Below are positions 1 to 7,070 of a stretch of 21,889 nt of DNA, piece by piece. Below the pieces are notes generated by a model. It saw only the letters and a list, made by a program, of their open reading frames with translations, had not been told where the DNA came from and did no database searches. The position numbers were made by a program, and so were the translations under genes. Position 1 is the stretch's first letter; every line of letters starts with the position of its first letter. This stretch comes from Gallionella sp. UBA4737 (lineage in GTDB: Bacteria; Pseudomonadota; Gammaproteobacteria; Burkholderiales; Gallionellaceae), in assembly GCA_002403995.1 (NCBI GenBank), contig DHIV01000023.1, positions 1-21,889 on the forward strand, read 5' to 3'.

Positions 1-216
1 CCGATGGTCGGCACGTTCTACCGCTCGGCCTCGCCGGGTTCCAAGGCATTCGTGGATGTAGGTCAAACCGTAAACAGTGGCGAGACCTTGTGCATCATCG
101 AGGCAATGAAGTTGCTTAATGAAATCGAGGCCGACCAGGGCGGTGTCATCAAAGCCATCCTGGTGGAAAACGGCCAGCCGGTGGAATTCGGTCAGCCGCT
201 ATTCGTTATAGGGTGA
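1..216 (+). CDS. accB: Biotin carboxyl carrier protein of acetyl-CoA carboxylase (C-terminal part)
   Basis: Only the biotinyl (BCCP) domain is inside the window; the N-terminal part lies upstream. The protein carries biotin between biotin carboxylase (AccC) and the carboxyltransferase in the first step of fatty-acid synthesis, in the cytoplasm. The frame is open from base 1 and starts with the conserved PMVGTFYRS segment. It contains EAMKLLNEIEAD, the biotinylation motif, with the acceptor lysine codon at 109-111, and ends NGQPVEFGQPLFVIG. This is the usual C-terminus of the family, so nothing is truncated at that end. The last ~45 bases are repeated twice downstream (see the 145-bp repeats), which is odd for this gene. 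It is followed by accC, its normal partner. Confidence 0.96.
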   Translation, partial: PMVGTFYRSASPGSKAFVDVGQTVNSGETLCIIEAMKLLNEIEADQGGVIKAILVENGQPVEFGQPLFVIG

Positions 217-361
217 TTGCATGAGTAATATGCCTATAAATATTTTGCCCGTTTCGGCGTTGGCTAACGTGAACGAAGAGAACGTTAAGCAACGCAGTTG
301 CGGCCTTAGCCAAAATGGCCAGCCGGTGGAATTCGGTCAGCCGCTATTCGTTATAGGGTGA
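217..361 (+). repeat. 145-bp tandem repeat, unit 1 (contains second copy of accB tail)
   Basis: The segment reproduces the end of accB: the 45-base tail at 172-216 reappears at 317-361, exactly 145 bases on, identical over those bases and with one change just upstream. Between the copies is new sequence starting ATGAGTAATATG. The unit includes a small hairpin, GCAAC-GCA-GTTGC, at 289-301. Confidence 0.9.
221..361 (+). CDS. Small ORF (46 aa) ending in a copy of the AccB C-terminus
   Basis: I do not recognise the first ~31 residues (MSNMPINILPVSALANVN and onward, then a KQRSCGLSQ segment). The last 15 residues repeat the AccB tail NGQPVEFGQPLFVIG. The ATG lies four bases after the accB stop, and the accB end itself supplies a Shine-Dalgarno-like AGGGTGA five bases before it, so translational coupling is plausible. 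The ORF is parallel to the next one at 366-506: same length, most third-position changes synonymous in the tail. It has no biotinylation motif and cannot be a carrier on its own. It may be a real small protein or an accident of the tandem duplication; sequence alone does not settle this. Confidence 0.35.
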   Translation: MSNMPINILPVSALANVNEENVKQRSCGLSQNGQPVEFGQPLFVIG

Positions 362-506
362 TGCCATGAGTAACATGACCGTTAAAATTTTGCCCGTTCC
401 GGCGTTAGCCGACGTGAGCGTAGTGAACGTTAAGCAACGCAGTTGCGGCCTTGGCCAAAATGGCCAGCCGGTGGAGTTTGGCCAGCCATTATTTGTCACC
501 GGCTAA
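362..506 (+). repeat. 145-bp tandem repeat, unit 2 (contains third, diverged copy of accB tail)
   Basis: The period is again exactly 145 bases: the tail starts at 172, 317 and 462. This unit is more diverged. Its tail copy differs from the first two at nine codons, eight of them synonymous (stop codon included) and one I-to-T. The GCAAC-GCA-GTTGC hairpin recurs at 434-446 and is followed by GGCCA-AAA-TGGCC. Confidence 0.88.
366..506 (+). CDS. Small ORF (46 aa), paralogue of 221-361
   Basis: It reads MSNMTVKILPVPALADVS and ends NGQPVEFGQPLFVTG. The ATG lies four bases after the stop of the previous small ORF, again with AGGGTGA just upstream. Against the 221-361 ORF, changes in the first half are mostly replacements (P/T, I/V, N/K, S/P, N/D, E/V), the KQRSCGL block is identical, and the tail differs almost only at silent positions. 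That silent pattern suggests this tail copy evolved for some time as coding sequence, possibly as the original end of an accB gene. The final copy ends ACC GGC TAA and so lacks the AGGGTGA that the two upstream copies offer to a following ORF. No function is assigned. Confidence 0.33.
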   Translation: MSNMTVKILPVPALADVSVVNVKQRSCGLGQNGQPVEFGQPLFVTG

Positions 507-611
507 TCGACCATTAACGCCATTGCATAACTACTGCGCTGTGCAGCAGATATGACTTTAAGAACCAAAGACGCGAATTTACGCGTCAAGTCCAAGTTCG
601 GAGCCAACACC
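507..611 (+). other. Leader between the repeats and accC
   Basis: About 100 non-coding bases. The clear structure is a perfect 6-bp inverted repeat, GACGCG-AATTTA-CGCGTC, at 570-587, placed just before the accC ribosome-binding site; it could form a small hairpin in the transcript. I see no convincing promoter and no terminator, so accB and accC are probably co-transcribed through the repeats. Confidence 0.5.
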
Positions 612-1967
612 ATGTTCGAAAAAATCCTGATTGCCAATCGCGGCGAGATCGCTCTCCGTATTCAGCGCGCCTGCCGCGAAATGGGCATAAAAACCGTCGT
701 GGTGCATTCCGAGGCGGATGCCGATGCCAAGTATGTGAAACTGGCCGATGAGTCGGTTTGTATCGGTCCCGCCTCATCTTCGCAAAGTTATCTGAGCATC
801 CCCGCCATCATCAGTGCAGCAGAAGTGACCGATGCTCAAGCCATTCATCCGGGATATGGCTTTCTTTCTGAAAACGCGGATTTTTCAGAACGTGTCGAGA
901 GGAGCGGGTTTGTATTCATCGGCCCGCGCGCCGAGACCATTCGTTTAATGGGTGACAAGGTAAGCGCCAAGATCGCCATGAGAAAAGCCGGCGTTCCCTG
1001 CGTGCCGGGGGTTGAAGGCGCCTTGCCGGACACCCCTGCTCAAATCATCAAGATCGCGCGCAGTATCGGCTATCCGGTCATTATAAAAGCCTCGGGCGGC
1101 GGCGGCGGGCGCGGCATGCGCGTGGTGCATACCGAAGCGGCGCTGTTGAATGCAGTGACCATGACGCGTTCCGAAGCCCAGGCAGCCTTCAACAATCCCA
1201 TGGTATACATGGAAAAATTCCTGGAGAACCCGCGTCACATAGAAATCCAGGTGCTGGCCGACCAACATGGCAACGCGGTGTACCTGGGAGAACGCGATTG
1301 CTCGATGCAGCGCCGCCACCAAAAGATATTGGAAGAAGCGCCAGCGCCGCTGCTCGATCCAAAGATGCGCAATAAGGTCGGCGAGCGCTGTGCCGAGGCC
1401 TGCCGCAAGATCGGCTATCGCGGCGCGGGAACATTCGAGTTCCTGTATGAGAAAGGCGAGTTTTTCTTCATTGAAATGAACACTCGCGTACAAGTTGAGC
1501 ATCCGGTGACGGAAATGATCACCGGTATCGACATCGTTCAACAGCAAATTCGCATCGCCGCCGGGGAAAAACTGCCGTTCAAGCAACGCGACATCCAGTT
1601 CCGCGGCCATGCCATCGAGTGCCGCATCAATGCCGAGCATCCTTACAAATTCACCCCGTCGCCCGGACGCATCACCACCTGGCATCCTCCAGGCGGTCCC
1701 GGTATCCGCGTAGATTCACATGTGTATGCCAACTATGTAGTGCCGCCGCATTATGACTCGATGATAGGCAAGATAATCGCCTATGGAGACACTCGAGAAC
1801 AAGCCATGGCGCGGATGCGCACGGCATTGTCGGAAATGGCTGTGGAAGGCATCGAGACCAACATCGCGCTGCATCGCGAGTTGTTGCAGGACGCGGCCTT
1901 CATGCGCGGTGGGACTAACATTCATTATCTTGAAGAGCGATTGGCTGAGCGTACCAAAGGTAAATAA
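612..1967 (+). CDS. accC: Biotin carboxylase subunit of acetyl-CoA carboxylase
   Basis: This cytoplasmic ATP-grasp enzyme carboxylates the biotin on AccB using ATP and bicarbonate. The start at 612 gives MFEKILIANRGEIALR, the canonical N-terminus, and 451 residues (Escherichia coli AccC has 449). An upstream in-frame ATG at 552 would add 20 unconserved residues and is rejected; GGAG at 600-603 serves the 612 start. The biotin-carboxylase N domain is followed by the glycine-rich ATP loop ASGGGGGRGM (about residues 160-169). FIEMNTRVQVEHPVTE contains E288, N290, R292 and E296, the same numbers as the E. coli metal-binding and catalytic residues. The C-terminal domain is intact. Its stop overlaps the prmA start by one base, so the two are likely co-translated. 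Confidence 0.98.
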   Translation: MFEKILIANRGEIALRIQRACREMGIKTVVVHSEADADAKYVKLADESVCIGPASSSQSYLSIPAIISAAEVTDAQAIHPGYGFLSENADFSERVERSGFVFIGPRAETIRLMGDKVSAKIAMRKAGVPCVPGVEGALPDTPAQIIKIARSIGYPVIIKASGGGGGRGMRVVHTEAALLNAVTMTRSEAQAAFNNPMVYMEKFLENPRHIEIQVLADQHGNAVYLGERDCSMQRRHQKILEEAPAPLLDPKMRNKVGERCAEACRKIGYRGAGTFEFLYEKGEFFFIEMNTRVQVEHPVTEMITGIDIVQQQIRIAAGEKLPFKQRDIQFRGHAIECRINAEHPYKFTPSPGRITTWHPPGGPGIRVDSHVYANYVVPPHYDSMIGKIIAYGDTREQAMARMRTALSEMAVEGIETNIALHRELLQDAAFMRGGTNIHYLEERLAERTKGK

Positions 1968-2860
1968 TGCCTTGGCAGAGTCTGGTCGTTGATAGCGATG
2001 CCGAGCACGCTGAAGCCCTGAGCGAAGCGTTGCTTGAACTCGGCGCGTTGTCGGTGGATTTGCTGGATGCCGATGCCGACACACCCGATGAACAGGCGAT
2101 CTTCGGTGAACCCGGTGAGCCGCCGCCTGGCGTATGGCAACACAACCGCGTCAGCGCGTTGTTCGACAGCAACGAAGATGTAGTCGCGATTCTGCGCAAG
2201 GCATCTGCCGACATCGGACTCAAGCAACTCCCGGAACATCGCATCGAAACCGTGGCAGACAACGACTGGGTGCGTCTTACGCAATCCCAGTTCGCGCCCA
2301 TCCCGATCTCGCCCCGGTTATGGATCGTACCGACCTGGCACATCCCGGCCGACCCCAACGCCATCAACATCGTGCTCGATCCCGGCCTGGCATTCGGCAC
2401 GGGCAGCCATCCCACCACGCGTTTGTGTTTGCGCTGGCTGGATAATAATCTGCAAGGCGGCGAAAGCTTGCTGGATTATGGCTGCGGTTCGGGGATCCTC
2501 GCCATTGCCGCGATCAAGCTCGGAGCTGCCCACGCTGCCGGCGTTGATGTAGACTTGCAGGCGGTGATTGCAAGCCGCGACAATGCCGTCGCCAACAAGG
2601 TCGAGAACGCGCGGTTTTATTTGCCCGACGACGCGCCGCAATCCAGTTATGATCTGGTCGTAGCGAACATCCTGACCAACCCGTTGCGCATGCTTGCGCC
2701 GTTGCTGGCGAATGCGACACGGCAAGGCGGTCAAATCTTGTTGTCCGGCATACTTGAGGAACAGGCACAGGAAGTGATGAACATCTATCAACCATGGTTC
2801 GAGCTGAATGCCCCGATTTTCGAGGACGGCTGGTCGTGCCTGTCAGGACGCAAGCGTTAA
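1967..2860 (+). CDS. prmA: Ribosomal protein L11 methyltransferase
   Basis: A SAM-dependent enzyme that trimethylates ribosomal protein L11. The 297 residues match the family (E. coli 293). An N-terminal substrate-recognition domain is followed by DPGLAFGTGSHPTTRL, the PrmA signature, and the SAM-binding LLDYGCGSGILAIAAIKLGA (about residues 168-187). NILTNPL at roughly 235 is the N-I/P-x-x substrate-side motif. The ATG overlaps the accC TAA (TAATG), and the next gene begins two bases after its stop, so this is a tight operon. accC-prmA adjacency is common in beta- and gammaproteobacteria. Confidence 0.97.
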   Translation: MPWQSLVVDSDAEHAEALSEALLELGALSVDLLDADADTPDEQAIFGEPGEPPPGVWQHNRVSALFDSNEDVVAILRKASADIGLKQLPEHRIETVADNDWVRLTQSQFAPIPISPRLWIVPTWHIPADPNAINIVLDPGLAFGTGSHPTTRLCLRWLDNNLQGGESLLDYGCGSGILAIAAIKLGAAHAAGVDVDLQAVIASRDNAVANKVENARFYLPDDAPQSSYDLVVANILTNPLRMLAPLLANATRQGGQILLSGILEEQAQEVMNIYQPWFELNAPIFEDGWSCLSGRKR

Positions 2861-2861
2861 G

Positions 2862-3623
2862 ATGCGCGGAACGACAGTCTGTCCTCACTGCAACACCCGC
2901 TTCAAGATCACCAAAGCGCAGCTGGAAGCGCATCATGGCATGGTTCGATGCGGGCATTGTCTGCAAGCATTCGATACCAGCCCTAACTTCACTCCTGATC
3001 AACTCGACCTGCAACTCGAGTTGCCTATATTGGATAAATCCGTCACATTGCGCGATTCCAGAATGGCTGTCCTGCAGCCCATGACGCTGGCCGAACAAGT
3101 CGCCTTCGTGCAAGATGATGACAGCGGATTCCAACCCAGGCGCCGCACTTGGCCATGGGCAATCGCTGCACTTCTGCTGCTGTTGATATTGATCGCACAA
3201 GCCATCTATTTTTTCCGTGTCGACCTCGCTGCCCGGCTGCCCGACTTGAAGCCGGCACTGATCGACTATTGCCGGATACTGAAATGTACCGTGCCGCTGC
3301 CGCAACACACTGAGCTGATAAGCATTGAGTCATCAGGGCTGGAAGCCGATCCCGCAACTGAAAATCAGATCAACCTGAATGCCCTGTTACGCAACCGCGC
3401 GCCTTATGCGCAAGCCTTTCCCAGTCTGGAACTTACGCTCAACGACAAACAGGACAAGCCTCTCGCCCGCCGCATGTTCACACCGGAAAATTATTTATCT
3501 CAGGCAGAAACCGAATCAACAGGCCTGCTGCCCAACCACGAAATCGGCATCAAGCTGCACCTCAACACGACCGGCCTCCAGCCATTCGGATATCGCTTGG
3601 TGCTGCTTTACCCGGAAAACTAA
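2862..3623 (+). CDS. Zinc-ribbon, single-pass membrane protein of the DUF3426 type
   Basis: Function unknown. From the ATG at 2862 the protein has 253 residues. The N-terminus carries a two-CxxC zinc ribbon (CPHCNTRFKI ... VRCGHCLQAF, residues 7-36), the MJ0042-type finger. An acidic linker leads to a basic stretch (PRRR) and one strong membrane helix (WAIAALLLLLILIAQAIYFF, about 105-125). The C-terminal ~125 residues, outside the membrane, match what I know of DUF3426: short beta strands, an NLNALLRNRAPYAQAFPSLE stretch, and an RLVLLYPEN end. A zinc finger on the cytoplasmic side of a membrane anchor suggests interaction with a cytoplasmic partner, but none is known. An in-frame upstream start at 2808 would overlap prmA by 50 bases and is not favoured. 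In betaproteobacteria this gene typically follows prmA. Confidence 0.88.
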   Translation: MRGTTVCPHCNTRFKITKAQLEAHHGMVRCGHCLQAFDTSPNFTPDQLDLQLELPILDKSVTLRDSRMAVLQPMTLAEQVAFVQDDDSGFQPRRRTWPWAIAALLLLLILIAQAIYFFRVDLAARLPDLKPALIDYCRILKCTVPLPQHTELISIESSGLEADPATENQINLNALLRNRAPYAQAFPSLELTLNDKQDKPLARRMFTPENYLSQAETESTGLLPNHEIGIKLHLNTTGLQPFGYRLVLLYPEN

Positions 3624-3899
3624 TCAATAAGTTGTTTGTTGAGCCAACCTTTGCGGGTTGAACGTCGCTCGCTGAAGGCGTTATATACCCGATCGAATTG
3701 GATATTTTCCGGTTGCTAGTGCTATTGCGGCACTTCTTGGATATACTCTTTTTACATTAGCCTCAATTTTTATCGCCCCCATGGCTCAGCCCAATTTAAG
3801 GTGCACACCATAAAAAGTCGTTGCCATGGATGTATCAGCTAAAACCTTACAATCCAATGACCCTAATGAGTGAGGCACAGGATATCAGGGAGCCATGTC
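3624..3899 (+). other. Intergenic region after the accB-DUF3426 operon
   Basis: The 276 bases are AT-richer than the flanks. There is a weak inverted repeat, CAACC-TTTGCG-GGTTG, at about 3642-3657, with no T-run, so it is not a clear terminator. A TATACT hexamer at about 3742 could be a -10 box, but no matching -35 lies at the right distance. An AGGGAG at 3887-3892 is the ribosome-binding site of the decayed gene that follows. No further gene is seen. Confidence 0.4.
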
Positions 3900-5474
3900 A
3901 TGCATGATCCGGGAGAATTGCAGGCAAAACTAATAGTCTTGAGCGATGCTTTTGCCGCGCAATTACCTGAAAAACTCCAACAGTCGTTGACTCAACTGTC
4001 TCATACAGATGGGATGAACGCGGCTTCGAAACTTTCGTTCGCCTGGTACACGGGCTGACCGGCTCGTCTCGGACCTTCGGGTTCGGATTACTCAGCGACG
4101 TGGCGTGCAATCTGGAAGCAGATCTCAAGCTGCTTGCGCAAGCAAAAACTGCCTTGAGCAAGGATCAACGCAATCATCTATTGGCAGCCATACATGAGCT
4201 ACATCAAGCGGCGCTTCATAGGGACGCTGCTCTTGCTGATCAGTCCGGATTGATTGCAATCGTGCCGGCCAGGACGCTGTCGCGCCACGGCGCATTTTTG
4301 TAGTTGAGGACGAGCACGAGCTTGCGGAGGAACTAAAAGTTCAACTTGGCTACTTTGGCTATGACGTAAGTGTTTTCAATACGCTGGAAGATTTTCGGCT
4401 TGCCTTGCAGCAAACCTCTGATGTCGTTGTGCTGATGGATATCACTTTCCCCGGGGATCGCCTGGGAGGTGCCAGGCTCATGTTCGATATTCAACGTGAA
4501 AGGAGTATTCCTGTCCCTGTCGTTTTTCTCTCTGCGCACGATGAATTTGAATCCAGGCTGGAAGCGGCACGCGCCGGTAGCATCGCCTATTTATGCAAGC
4601 CGGTTAACATCGGAAATCTTATCGACAAGCTCGATGCCTTGACTTCAACCAAGCCGCTGGAATCCTATCGCGTCATGATCGTTGATGATTCGGTAGCGCT
4701 CACCGCCTATCACACCGCTGTGCTCGAACAAGCTGGAATGGTGGTTAAGGCAGTCAATAACCCGTTTGACGTGATTGAGGCATTTGTTTGAATTCACCCC
4801 TGATCTGATCCTGATCGATCTTTATATGCCTGAATGCAATGGCACGGATTTGGCCAAGGTCATTCGGCAGCTTGATGCCTTCGTCAACATCCCTATCGTG
4901 TTCCTTTCCGCCGAAAGCAACCTCGACAAACAGCTTTTCGCAATGGGGTTGGGGGGAGACGATTTCCTTACCAAACCGATACAGTCGCAGCATCTGATTT
5001 CATCGGTGACCAGCCGCATCCGGAGATCGCGTATGCTGCGTTCCTTCATGGTGCGCGACAGCCTGACCGGCTTGCTTAACCACACCGCCATCAAAGATCT
5101 GCTGGACGGTGAAGTGGCCGGGGCAATACGACAGAAAAAACCCTTGTCCTTTGCGATGATCGACATTGATCACTTCAAGCAAATCAACGACAGCTATGGT
5201 CGATGCCGACAGGACAACAGCAATGAAAGTGCTGGATACTATCCGCAACGACTTTTCCCAGTTGCGTCATCTGGCAGATGGAAAAGGGTTCTCCGTCACG
5301 TTTAGCTGCGGGATCGCCGACATTTCACAGTTTCCGGATACCACCAAGCTAAGCGATGCTGCAGACAAGGCGCTTTACAAGGCCAAGCACGCCGGGCGTA
5401 ATCGAGTGATGCTGGCCGACGATCCGTCTGGTAGTAAAGAGAAATCAAACGACAAGATTGGCAGGCAGCTTTAA
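3900..5474 (+). pseudogene. Decayed Hpt-REC-REC-GGDEF response regulator / diguanylate cyclase
   Basis: One ancestral multidomain protein is recognisable across three reading frames. From the ATG at 3900 it begins MHDPGELQAKLIVL. Near 4020 a one-base loss shifts the frame, after which RLVHGLTGSSRTFGFG continues, the histidine-phosphotransfer motif (His codon 4049-4051). A second one-base loss near 4270 leads into RRIFVVEDEHEL, the first receiver, with VVVLMDITFP around its phosphoacceptor Asp. The second receiver starts YRVMIVDDS. It is broken by one extra T near 4785 and resumes LFEFTPDLILIDLYMPECNG. The GGDEF domain starts DSLTGLLNH and reads FAMIDIDHFKQINDSYG, then jumps at about 5200 to the far half (TTAMKVLDTIRND, later FSCGIADIS and DKALYKAKHAGRNRV). 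Roughly 45 residues, including the GG(D/E)EF catalytic loop, are missing and the frame changes. Intact relatives would make cyclic di-GMP under phosphorelay control; this copy cannot. Confidence 0.9.
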
Positions 5475-5481
5475 CGCCTGT

Positions 5482-5510
5482 TTGTCAGTGCCTCTACTTT
5501 CCGGTATATT
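5482..5510 (+). promoter_or_regulatory. Predicted sigma-70 promoter of the gcv operon
   Basis: TTGTCA at 5482-5487 and TATATT at 5505-5510 each match the consensus in five of six bases, with an optimal 17-base spacer. Transcription would begin near 5517, just before the first glycine aptamer, which is the expected layout. Confidence 0.7.
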
Positions 5511-5524
5511 TCGTCCTGCCGTTC

Positions 5525-5703
5525 AGACCAATGGGAGAGCGTGCCACCAACGACGTTATACGTGGCACCGCCGAAGGCGCAACACCCGCAACCGCTCAGG
5601 CTCAAGAACTATTGGCGCAGGCAAATCTGGAGAGCGTTGGATCAACCAACCACCGAAGGGGCAAGCAACGTAAGTTGTAATCTCTCAGGTATCAAGGACA
5701 GAT
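5525..5703 (+). promoter_or_regulatory. Tandem glycine riboswitch (two aptamers)
   Basis: This is a glycine-sensing leader RNA controlling the glycine cleavage genes. Aptamer 1 (about 5531-5610) has GGGAGAGCG, the perfect hairpin arms GTGCCAC (5541-5547) and GTGGCAC (5562-5568), the core CGCCGAAGGCGCAA, and CTCAGGCTCAAGAACTA. Aptamer 2 (about 5628-5703) has TGGAGAGCG, arms GTTGG and CCAAC, the core CACCGAAGGGGCAA, and CTCAGGTATCAAGGACAGA. These blocks are the conserved positions of the gcvT riboswitch class. The short linker between aptamers is typical of the cooperative-looking tandem form. In this class glycine binding usually turns on gcv expression so that excess glycine is degraded. Confidence 0.95.
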
Positions 5704-5736
5704 GGGCGCAGCGCGGTTTCGTGTTGCGCCCTTTTT
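5704..5736 (+). terminator. Intrinsic terminator, expression platform of the glycine riboswitch
   Basis: A 12-bp stem (GGGCGCAGCGCG with CGTGTTGCGCCC, two G-T pairs) around a GTTT loop is followed directly by TTTTT. It starts right after aptamer 2, so glycine-dependent antitermination is the simplest model, although alternative pairing with the aptamer's 3' side was not computed. Confidence 0.88.
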
Positions 5737-5882
5737 CATTTTAGTTACCACCAACCTGAAGGTATGTCTGCACTGAAGTGATTTAAGCAGGCATTTCGCT
5801 GATAGGCGAATCGGGGCTAGCAGGGATATTGCCATAGGCAATAACTCGCAAAGCTCGCAAACTTTGTTTTCGGAAAGCAGCC
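5737..5882 (+). other. Untranslated leader between riboswitch terminator and gcvT
   Basis: 146 bases with no ORF of note. Two small dyads lie here: TTCGC-TGATAG-GCGAA at 5794-5809 and ATTGCC-ATA-GGCAAT at 5828-5842, then a direct repeat CTCGCAAAG / CTCGCAAAC at about 5845-5862. The gcvT ribosome-binding site is probably GGAAAG at 5872-5877. Whether the dyads have a translational role is unknown. Confidence 0.5.
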
Positions 5883-7052
5883 ATGTCACTAAAGCAAACC
5901 CCGCTCAATGCAGCACACCGCGCCATGGGCGCAAAAATGGTCGATTTCGGCGGCTGGGATATGCCGGTCAACTACGGTTCGCAGATCGACGAACACCATC
6001 AGGTGCGCAACGACTGCGGCATGTTCGATGTGTCGCACATGCGCGTGGTGGACATCAAGGGCACAGGCGTGCGCGGCTTCCTGCGCTACCTGCTGGCGAA
6101 CAATGTCGACAAACTCACGCAGCCCGGCAAGGCGCTGTATTCCTGCATGCTGCTGGACAACGGCGGGGTGATCGACGACCTGATCGTGTATTTCATGAAC
6201 GAAGAGTGGTTCCGCATCGTCGTGAACGCTGGCACCGCAGACAAGGACATCGTCTGGATGAAACAGCAGGCTGCAGAATTCAAGGGGCCTCTCCCAACGG
6301 GAGAGGCGGCGGTTGCTCTTTCTCCATCTGCGGGGGGAGAGCGAAGCGAGGGGGCTTTGGATAGGGGGGCACCCAAGCTGGTTATCAACGACCATCCCGA
6401 ACTGGCGATGATCGCGGTGCAAGGCCCGAATGCGCGCGCGAAGGTTTGGGATGCGTTGCCCGGCAGCCAGGAACTGACCGAACGTCTGGCTCCATTCAGT
6501 GCAGCAGAGATGGGCACGATGTTCATCGCGCGCACCGGTTACACCGGCGAGGATGGTTTTGAAGTGATGATCCCGGCCAAAGCCGCGCCATATTTCTGGG
6601 CGACACTGGCAGAAAAAGGGGTGAAGCCGATCGGTCTGGGAGCGCGTGACACACTGCGCCTGGAAGCGGGCATGAACCTGTACGGCCAGGACATGGACGA
6701 GAGCATCAACCCGCTGGAAGCGGGATTGGCCTGGACTGTGGATCTGAAGAGCGATCGCGATTTCGTCGGCAAGGCCGCGTTGCTGGCCAACCCGCCGACG
6801 CGCAAGCTGGTCGGACTGGTGCTGCTGGATCGCGGCGTGCTGCGCGGTCACCAGCAAGTGCATACCGCGCATGGTGCAGGCGAGATCACCAGCGGCAGCT
6901 TCTCGCCGACGCTGGAGAAATCCATCGCGCTGGCGCGCGTGCCGAGTGGTGTGCAGGTCGGCGACACCGTGCAGGTGGCTGTCCGCGATAAAATGCTGTC
7001 GGTGAAGGTGGTGAAATATCCGTTCGCCCGCAATGGCAAAGGTTTAATTTAA
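5883..7052 (+). CDS. gcvT: Glycine cleavage system T protein (aminomethyltransferase)
   Basis: This protein transfers the one-carbon unit from the aminomethyl-lipoyl group of GcvH to tetrahydrofolate, giving methylene-THF and ammonia. The 389 residues begin MSLKQTPLNAAHRAMGAKMV and contain DFGGWDMPVNYGS, CGMFDVSHMRVVD, DNGGVIDDLIVY, MIAVQGPNARAKV, ARTGYTGEDGFEVM and LRLEAGMNLYGQDMDE, all family landmarks in order. The length is about 25 residues above the usual ~364. The excess is a block of 29 residues at 135-163 (GPLPTGEAAV ... ALDRGA), coded by a palindromic repeat (see 6285-6371), between the conserved AAEF and LVINDHPELAMI. The frame stays open and conservation resumes at once, so the protein may still be active with a surface loop. 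First gene of gcvT-H-P; gcvH starts 18 bases after its stop. Confidence 0.96.
   Translation: MSLKQTPLNAAHRAMGAKMVDFGGWDMPVNYGSQIDEHHQVRNDCGMFDVSHMRVVDIKGTGVRGFLRYLLANNVDKLTQPGKALYSCMLLDNGGVIDDLIVYFMNEEWFRIVVNAGTADKDIVWMKQQAAEFKGPLPTGEAAVALSPSAGGERSEGALDRGAPKLVINDHPELAMIAVQGPNARAKVWDALPGSQELTERLAPFSAAEMGTMFIARTGYTGEDGFEVMIPAKAAPYFWATLAEKGVKPIGLGARDTLRLEAGMNLYGQDMDESINPLEAGLAWTVDLKSDRDFVGKAALLANPPTRKLVGLVLLDRGVLRGHQQVHTAHGAGEITSGSFSPTLEKSIALARVPSGVQVGDTVQVAVRDKMLSVKVVKYPFARNGKGLI
6285..6371 (+). repeat. Palindromic element inserted in frame within gcvT
   Basis: An ~87-bp block codes 29 residues absent from typical GcvT. It holds a perfect 9-bp hairpin (GCCTCTCCC at 6287-6295, AAC loop, GGGAGAGGC at 6299-6307) and a second, G-T-rich hairpin of about 10 bp (CTCTTTCTCC with GGGGGGAGAG, 6316-6340). 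The run GGGAGAGCGAAGCGAGGG resembles dispersed intergenic palindromes common in proteobacterial genomes. Boundaries are judged from protein conservation. Confidence 0.8.
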
Positions 7053-7070
7053 TTTTTTGAGGACAAGACC

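Noticed and set aside
552..611. Longer accC start with 20 extra residues
   Set aside because: The family begins MxxKILIANRGEIA, matched at 612; GGAG is placed for 612, and the extension covers a hairpin and unconserved sequence.
945..1685. 246-codon ORF antisense to accC
   Set aside because: Lies wholly opposite the conserved biotin carboxylase core; no family resemblance.
2514..3308. 264-codon ORF antisense to prmA and the DUF3426 gene
   Set aside because: Spans two real opposite-strand genes and has no motif.
6287..6307. Hairpin as a terminator within gcvT
   Set aside because: No T-run follows and the reading frame continues through it into conserved GcvT sequence.
5889..6872. 327-codon ORF antisense to gcvT
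   Set aside because: Opposes a conserved enzyme over its length and shows no recognisable motif; typical high-GC antisense shadow.
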